A DNA stretch of 64,000 nt, from contig NC_045430.1 in the NCBI RefSeq assembly GCF_902635505.1, positions 2,110,677-2,174,676 on the forward strand. The letters are read 5' to 3'. Below are positions 60,101 through 64,000 of this stretch, one piece after another. Below the pieces are notes generated by a model that saw nothing but the letters and a program-made list of their open reading frames with translations, was not told the DNA's origin and did no database searches. The stretch is from Sarcophilus harrisii. Lineage: Eukaryota > Chordata > Mammalia > Dasyuromorphia > Dasyuridae. The translations under genes and the position numbers were made by a program. The number at the start of each line of letters is the position of its first letter. Positions within the stretch are counted from its first letter, which is position 1.

Positions 60101-61407
60101 CTTTTGTCCCACAGGATTCACTCCTTGCAATGGAGTGACTTTGCTTTCTTTTCCTTCACATTCTCTTTAGGTTTTCTCTATGTAGTATTTTGTTTATGTG
60201 GGTTCTCTTATAACAACAATATTACAGCATTTATTATAATACTAGACATAGCATTTATTTCATATTTTAAGGTTAGTAGAACTTTACATATGATGACTCA
60301 TTTGTTCCCCACTGATTTTGGGAGATACATGTTATTATTATTATTTTTTTACATTTGAGGAAATTGAAGCAAGATAAGTGACTTCATCCAGGTCACGTAG
60401 CTAACAAATATTCCTTCCACTCCAGTTTTGTTATTGTTTTCATTTTACCATTCAACATAATTTTTCTTTTTTTTTTTTAATGAAAACAACAAAAAATTGG
60501 AAATTTAATTGTGATGTTAAAATGAATAAGAAAAGATATGAGAAAATACCTCTCTCTTCAAGCCAGTCCCACATCACCACAAAGGTGGTCAAACATGAAT
60601 GTGGTACATTGCAGATTATATCAGACTATTTCAGTATGCTTAAATTTGCAGGATTTTTTTTTCTACCTCTCTAAAAATATTTTCATAAGTGGTGGTTTTT
60701 GGGAAGGATACAGTAGAAAATGTAGGTGATTTTAAAAAAATTCTATTTGAGAATACTAAGACAGCTACAGTTTATTTCTTATTAAGACTGAAGGTTCTTC
60801 CGTCCTCATTACCATCATCATCACTAACATATAGTGCCCACCACTATGCTAAATGCTTTAAAAATTAAAGTCTCATTTAATTCTTACAGTAATCCTGGGG
60901 GATAGGTATTATTATTATCCCCATTTTATAGATAAGGAAATTGAGGCAGATAGACATTAAGTGATTTTTCCAGAATCATACAACTATAAGGGAGTTTTAA
61001 TTCAGATCTTCCTTCAGAACACTTCAAGCCCAGTTTTCTATCTATGATACTTCTTCTGAGAAATTTTGTTTCTGCGATAGAAAATGACCATTCACTCCTC
61101 TGCACTCTTCTGGCACTTTGTTCATACATCTCTCATGCATTTGGGCCCTTTTTATTTTGCTTTGTATTGTGCGTGTGTTATCTTCACTTTCCCCACTAAA
61201 AGGAGACAAGTCCTTTTCAATGATTAGCTACCAAAGTTCACCCAGGACACTAGCTATATGTTGCTACCCATTCTCTTACTCTCACTTCTGGTTTTGTTTT
61301 CATTTCAGCTCCAAGAGACAATGACTCAGGTTCCCAAGAAGAGGACAAAAAACGAAACACAGTTGAGTAGTTTGGTCTTTTCATCCTCACTCTTTTTCAC
61401 CATCTAA
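47503..61407 (+). CDS. Unrecognised six-exon gene with a duplicated exon, 353 residues
   Basis: I do not recognise this protein. Six exons have consistent splice sites and phases: 47503-47667 (ATG in aaaATGG context, ends phase 0), 49614-49695 (strong acceptor, ctg/gtaagt donor, 0 to 1), 52455-52709 (1-1), 54053-54310 (1-1), 57580-57782 (1 to 0) and 61309-61407 (stop TAA). Residues 1-55 include FVLWYVAKDKQNKEEIQTLQ. 83-168 and 168-254 are a direct repeat (NLTNWYINPRKKQKQ ... NAGQSQG) rich in Pro, Gln and His. 255-321 include EIHEMTYEQVVSSILQFLGN, probably helical. 322-353 have PKKRTK, resembling a nuclear localisation signal. No signal peptide or membrane segment. Basic, low-complexity character and exon duplication suggest a fast-evolving, perhaps nuclear, perhaps germline protein; that is inference. 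Missing 5' exons or an alternative last exon are possible. Confidence 0.6.
48180..48420 (-). mobile_element. MIR relic, antisense
   Basis: 'caaggccttttgctttgcaa' then 'cttgaagtgatttgactggg' and 'gtcaaacagctagtaaatgt' follow the antisense MIR order. It lies in intron 1 of the unrecognised gene. Confidence 0.55.
48766..48812 (+). mobile_element. tRNA-derived marsupial SINE, 3'-truncated head
   Basis: Only the first ~45 bases (ggggctgctaagtggtgcag, then 'tggatagagcaccagccctg') remain before unrelated sequence. Confidence 0.75.
50045..50300 (-). mobile_element. MIR, antisense
   Basis: Nearly complete order of antisense MIR: 'gctaggcactcttccaaatg', 'gatcccattttacagatgag', 'gaaattgagactaaccaaag', then 'ttttatccactgggcc'. 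It lies in intron 2 of the unrecognised gene. Confidence 0.75.
50545..50750 (+). mobile_element. MIR-like SINE, sense
   Basis: 'gaattcaaatcccacctcag', 'acaactagctgggtgacttt' and 'gaggatcagatgagataata' follow sense MIR order. Confidence 0.65.
51163..51318 (-). mobile_element. tRNA-derived marsupial SINE, antisense
   Basis: Starts with a 29-base T run (the A tail), then 'gaggcaattggggtcaagtg', and ends 'atcccacctagctgcc', the reverse complement of the SINE head. Confidence 0.85.
51455..53085 (+). repeat. Tandem duplication unit A, carrying exon 3
   Basis: About 1.6 kb directly repeated by unit B. Shared landmarks in order: 'atttgggattctgtcaatgg', an antisense L1 3' UTR piece (about 51600-51790), ATAT-rich runs, 'attgattcaattgattaagt', 'ctacatgcaggttcctttac', the exon, then 'gatggctgattatcagttgg'. 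Copies are mostly colinear with small indels, so the duplication is fairly recent. Confidence 0.9.
53090..54670 (+). repeat. Tandem duplication unit B, carrying exon 4
   Basis: Second copy, same landmarks in the same order and orientation: 'gtcaatggtcctgaagacat', 'attgattcaattgattaagt', 'gctacatgcaggattcttta', the exon at 54053-54310 and 'gatggctgattatcagttgg'. Unit A and B exons differ by 11 substitutions and one in-frame codon. Confidence 0.9.
54675..54960 (+). repeat. Partial third copy of the duplication unit
   Basis: Starts like units A and B ('gacccttgaaaaatatacac', then 'ctatcaatggtcctgaagaa') and continues through the L1-derived part to about 54958. There it departs from the units and goes on as ordinary antisense L1 3' UTR. 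It has no exon. Confidence 0.8.
54815..55215 (-). mobile_element. L1 3' UTR, antisense
   Basis: 'ttgtaagattttatgttcca', 'agtcagcaagcaatctgata', 'acatgagaaagaaaaagcaa' and 'attgatcattatataatctt' follow the antisense L1 3' UTR. Units A and B contain the first ~150 bases of the same element, so this copy probably seeded the duplication. Confidence 0.75.
55216..55755 (-). mobile_element. L1 3' UTR, antisense, second copy
   Basis: Begins 'tttttatttacaagttatat' then 'gcatgggtaatt', passes a C-rich block with agatggcaggatgacc, and ends 'cttcactcaacatcagg'. It is a different 3' UTR type from the preceding L1 piece. Confidence 0.8.
55758..55922 (-). mobile_element. tRNA-derived SINE, antisense
   Basis: T/G-rich start (tttgtttgtttgtt), then 'ttgcccagagtcatacagct' and 'ggtctatccactgcatcatc', ending 'tagctgcccc', the reverse complement of the SINE head. 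Confidence 0.85.
56230..56905 (+). mobile_element. L2 3' region
   Basis: Long L2 piece: 'gtgttcaaagcccttcaaaa', 'agcacctcctacctttccag', 'cttccacaggaaggcttttc', 'gattatgagctcctcaaaga', ending 'catagtaggcatttagcaaa'. It lies in intron 4 of the unrecognised gene. Confidence 0.8.
56990..57570 (+). mobile_element. L2 3' region, second copy
   Basis: 'gctgccaatgtgattttcct', 'tgtgcctggaatgctctttc', 'gtaagctcctcaaaggcagg' and 'gtacctggcacaatgctccc' in L2 order, ending just before the exon 5 acceptor at 57578-57579. Confidence 0.8.
58400..58598 (+). repeat. Pyrimidine-rich duplicated segment, first copy
   Basis: Shares 'caaaagtgggtatttaagac', 'tccctagctcctttctttcc' and 'ttttttgtctttccttctct' with 59490-59670. 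It is separated from the second copy by an inserted LTR. Confidence 0.75.
58599..59435 (+). mobile_element. Solitary LTR of an endogenous retrovirus-like element (fossil)
   Basis: About 840 bases beginning TGTTGGAATCC, with a polyadenylation hexamer AATAAA near 59281, which sets the orientation as plus. No internal gag, pol or env region adjoins it in this window, so it is best read as a solo LTR. Family not determined. It splits a locally duplicated pyrimidine-rich segment. Moderately old, judging by its A/T-rich decay; it carries no coding region. Confidence 0.6.
59490..59675 (+). repeat. Pyrimidine-rich duplicated segment, second copy
   Basis: Second copy of the 58400-58598 segment ('caaaagtgggcatttaaaag' onward). 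The sequence just before it (59435-59485) is also echoed just after it (59690-59745): 'cttcctcacataatactcca'. The original duplication unit was therefore about 250 bases. Confidence 0.75.
59680..60010 (+). mobile_element. L2 3' end
   Basis: 'ccccatgtctcaaatgcttt', 'agattcatcccaaatcttac', 'attagactgtgagctctatg' and 'agagtaggcactctcttgta' follow L2 3' order. It lies in intron 5. Confidence 0.7.
60320..60430 (-). mobile_element. MIR relic, antisense
   Basis: 'tacatttgaggaaattgaag' then 'aagtgacttcatccaggtca' and 'cgtagctaacaaata' are the antisense MIR core. Confidence 0.6.
60825..61055 (-). mobile_element. MIR, antisense
   Basis: 'actatgctaaatgctttaaa', 'tattatccccattttataga', 'taaggaaattgaggcagata' and 'agtgatttttccagaatcat' follow antisense MIR order over about 230 bases. 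Confidence 0.8.
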
Positions 61408-61554
61408 TTCCCTCTAAGCAGTCATTCAATGCCATATTGGTCTGTGTGTTCTGAATACTCAGTTTAGTACCAAGTATACAGCAGAGGCTTAATAGATTCT
61501 AGTTAACTGACCTAAGGAAAAACAGGGTAAAGAAATGAAAAAGAGAGGCAGAGA

Positions 61555-61690
61555 CACCAGAGAGAGAGAGAGAGAGAGACACAGACCCCTGGGGGGGAAG
61601 GGAGGAGAGGGGCAGGGGAGAGAAGAAAGGGGGATAAAAGGAGAGAGAAAGGGAAGGAAGAAGGAAGGAAGGGTGAGAGGGAAAGAGAAA
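61555..61690. repeat. GA-rich low-complexity tract
   Basis: Purine-rich run with a G run near 61590, adjoining the AT repeat downstream. Confidence 0.85.
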
Positions 61691-61701
61691 AATGCAAAAA
61701 T

Positions 61702-61704
<3 letters not shown>

Positions 61705-61754
<50 letters not shown>

Positions 61755-61757
61755 ATC
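61705..61757. repeat. (AT)n microsatellite
   Basis: About 45 bases of pure AT followed by gtatgtat. A similar AT run occurs at 51930-51950. Confidence 0.97.
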
Positions 61758-61759
61758 CT

Positions 61760-62590
61760 TCCAATATACAGAACACACATGGATGCAAGGCTCTAGCATA
61801 GGGGGAAGACAGGTTGAGGGACACAATTAAAAGACTTCTGAAAGGTGCCCATGAGGCATGGTCCAGAACAGAAAGTCAAAGACAAATTCTTCAATTCAAC
61901 AAATGTTTATTAAATACTAACCTGATGCTTTCAGGTTCTTAAGGAGAGCAGACCTGCTGCTATCTCAGTTTTTAGTGTATCTTTGGATCAACTGGCATAG
62001 CCAGGTCTACCAGTCATGAGCGTAACTAATATGAAAGGGAACAATCAAGTTCCGCTGACATTCCCTAACTCTGGTTTTCTCTGTTTAATTCTTGAATCAA
62101 AGGAGTCTCTGGCATGGGATTGGTCAAATTGTAACACAAGGTCTTCCACAGGCGTTTCAGTTTTGTGGTACCATACCTTTATTAGGCAGGGCAGGAGAAA
62201 CAGGATAAGAATAGGGGAGTAATCTAAGGAAGGGCTACTTGAGTTGAATAAGGCTTTCCTTCAAATTCTGGAATTTGCTTCTACTACAGGAATTTTAAGA
62301 TTTTAACTATTGAATCTACTTGTCAATGATTACAAGCATATTTATAGTCAAAGGAAAAGAATTCACTATTAAATAAACTTGTCCATCAATTTATGACAAT
62401 GTAAGCAAGATGACCTTTGTGAAGTCATTAGCAATTACGGAAAATCAGGGATCATGAATTACAATATCAACTTCTTCATCCACGTCATGACCTAAGATTC
62501 AGCTAAGATTAGTGACTTGGAGATTATTTTTCTCTCCTTGGCATCTTCTACTTCTCTCTGATGAAGGAAAAAAACTTTCCCTTAATTACT
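61760..62590. other. Interval between the two distal genes
   Basis: Convergent gap between the unrecognised gene and the zinc-finger gene. AATAAA at 62372-62377 (plus) could serve the former, about 965 bases after its stop codon; ATTAAA near 61909 is an alternative. No other feature seen. Confidence 0.35.
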
Positions 62591-62619
62591 CACAATCACA
62601 GGGTTTCTTTTCACTCTGA

Positions 62620-62935
62620 ATTCTCTGATAATAGAGAGGTTCTTGGTAAAGTCTCTCCACGTCCATTGCAACCAAAGGATTTCACTCTATGAGGCATCTG
62701 GTGATATGCAATAAGCATCACCCACAGGTCAAAGACTTTCCCACAGAATTTTCACCCCAAACACTCAAAAGGTTGATTTCCCAAGTAAATCTTATGATTC
62801 CTTATAGGGGATGAACTGCTACTGAAAGCCTTTCCACGGTTATTCCACTGAAAGGGCTTCCTTCCAATATGAATTAGCTGATAGCTCTTATAATGGGAGT
62901 TTGTGATAAAGGTTTTTCCACCAGCATTCATTTAT
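62620..62935 (-). pseudogene. Decayed C2H2 zinc fingers in the 3' UTR of the finger gene
   Basis: Minus strand beyond the stop codon at 62937 still shows finger-like words in shifted frames: an NECGGK-like start, HYKSYQLIHIGRKPFQ, GKAFSSSS, YHQMPHRVKSFGC. The spacing corresponds to about three further fingers. They are out of frame with each other and with the open array, lack several Cys and His ligands, and contain stops. The array was once longer, and its last part is now untranslated. Confidence 0.7.
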
Positions 62936-62936
62936 A

Positions 62937-64000
62937 TTATTTTTCATCACTGTGAATTTTCGGGTGTTCTGTGAAAATTCCCTTCTGATTGTGGGATTTC
63001 CCACATTCAGTGCTTGCAGAGGGTTTCTCTCTGGCATGAGTTTTCTGATGTATGGCAAGATTGACCCGGTGCCTAAATGTCACCCCACATTGAGGGCAAT
63101 GAAAGAGTTTCTTTCCAGCGTGAATTATCTGGTGTGACTTGAGAGATGAATCTGTAGCAAAAGCTTTCCCACAATCATCGCATCCATATGGCTTCTCTCC
63201 AGTGTGACTTCTCTTATGATCAATAAGGGCTGCCCCTCGGTCAAAGCCTTTTCCACACTCGTTACATTCAAAGGGCTTCTCGCCAGTATGAATTCTCTGG
63301 TGTACAGTAAGGTTTCCTTTTTGGCTAAAGGCTTTTCCACATATATGACACCCAAAGGGTTTCTCTCCAGTGTGAATTAATTGATGGGACCTAAGGGTTG
63401 AGGTACTCTTGAAGGTTTTCCCACATTCGTTACATTCATAAGGTTTCTCCCCAGTATGAATCTTCTTATGCTCAGTGAGAACTGTCCTCCAATTGAAGCT
63501 TTTCCCACATTCATTACAAGTGAAAGGTTTCTCTCCGGTATGAATTCTCATGTGTTCAATAAGGGTTACTCTCTGGCTAAAGGCTTTCCCACATTCATTA
63601 CAATCAAAGGCTTTTTCTCCCGTATGGGTTCTCTGATGCTTAATGAGGTTGCCTCGCTGATTGAAAGCTATCCCACATTCACTGCATTCAAATGGTTTCT
63701 TTCCAGTATGAATTAGTTGATGCCTTTTGAGGGACATGCATTTGCTGAAGACTTTCCCACAATCATTACATTTGTAAAGTTTCTCTCCGCTATGAATTCT
63801 TTTGTGCTCAATAAGTCTTTCCCTCTGGCTGAAGGTTTTCTTACATTCGCCACATTCGAAAAATTTCTCTTTGGAATGAATCCTCTGATGCATGGTAAAG
63901 TTCCCTCTTTGGTTAAAGAACATCCCACATTCGTTGCACTCAAAGATTTTCTTTGAAGTATGACTTTTCTGATGTGTCCTGAGGGCTGAACGATTGCTAA
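62937..64000 (-). CDS. C2H2 zinc-finger protein, last exon, 5' part off the window
   Basis: Tandem C2H2 array of the KRAB-zinc-finger type, a DNA-binding nuclear protein. The frame is open from the window edge to the stop at 62937-62939 (at least 354 codons). It begins within a finger ([20 protein letters not shown]), then has eleven complete CX2C...HX3H fingers joined by TGEKP-type linkers, some altered ([24 protein letters not shown]). The last finger ([20 protein letters not shown]) has lost its first cysteine. Base-contacting helix positions differ from finger to finger, as in sequence-specific arrays. KRAB or SCAN exons would lie beyond 64000. I cannot name an orthologue; this family expands by lineage. 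Confidence 0.93.
   Translation of the reverse strand, partial: SNRSALRTHQKSHTSKKIFECNECGMFFNQRGNFTMHQRIHSKEKFFECGECKKTFSQRERLIEHKRIHSGEKLYKCNDCGKVFSKCMSLKRHQLIHTGKKPFECSECGIAFNQRGNLIKHQRTHTGEKAFDCNECGKAFSQRVTLIEHMRIHTGEKPFTCNECGKSFNWRTVLTEHKKIHTGEKPYECNECGKTFKSTSTLRSHQLIHTGEKPFGCHICGKAFSQKGNLTVHQRIHTGEKPFECNECGKGFDRGAALIDHKRSHTGEKPYGCDDCGKAFATDSSLKSHQIIHAGKKLFHCPQCGVTFRHRVNLAIHQKTHAREKPSASTECGKSHNQKGIFTEHPKIHSDEK

Noticed and set aside
61309-61407. Alternative donor inside the last exon of the unrecognised gene (aca/gttgag)
   Set aside because: Weak GTTGAG site and no downstream exon with matching phase seen; the in-frame stop at 61405 is the simpler ending.
1-64000. tRNA, rRNA, CRISPR or bacterial operon features
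   Set aside because: None found. tRNA-like boxes occur only inside SINEs, and the gene structure is spliced and vertebrate.

Overview
The window is genomic DNA of a mammal, almost certainly a marsupial. Diverged L1 fragments lie in both orientations. There are repeated copies of a tRNA-type SINE that begins GGGGCAGCTAG and carries an internal box reading GTTCAAAT, plus many L2 and MIR-like relics. No bacterial or viral gene context is present. Genes are few, spliced, and separated by repeats.

Layout. 1-4060 is antisense L1 containing a roughly 1-kb internal duplication. 4060-15250 is gene-poor DNA with L2 pieces, microsatellites and no exon I can support. 15252-24435 (+) is a complete five-exon acrosin gene (ACR) with a 6.9-kb third intron full of LINE/SINE insertions. 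27109-~31076 (-) is RABL2, a small ciliary GTPase gene; most exons are clean, but two intervals do not read. Head-to-head with it across a CpG-rich stretch, 31565-32828 (+) is a complete five-exon NME6. 34420-35335 is an L1 3' end. 38276-39181 (-) is an intact single-exon vomeronasal type-1 receptor. 40930-41540 and 43310-44735 are very long purine/pyrimidine simple repeats. 47503-61407 (+) holds six exons whose splice sites and phases agree, giving a 353-residue protein that I do not recognise. Two of its exons are a recent tandem duplication. 62937-64000 (-) is the last exon of a C2H2 zinc-finger gene that runs off the window, followed by decayed fingers.

The ACR and RABL2 pair suggests a male-germline setting: acrosin is a sperm acrosomal protease and RABL2 acts with intraflagellar transport in cilia and sperm tails. 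In human these two are also neighbours (22q13.33), whereas human NME6 is on 3p21, so the head-to-head RABL2/NME6 pair is a linkage worth tracing. The distal half (V1R, zinc-finger gene, unrecognised duplicated-exon gene) is typical of fast-evolving gene families.

The most interesting item is the unrecognised six-exon gene. Its phase-compatible duplicated exon carries 8 amino-acid-changing against 3 silent differences and an in-frame codon gain. All calls are by eye; exon joins are inferred from splice motifs and phase, not from transcripts.
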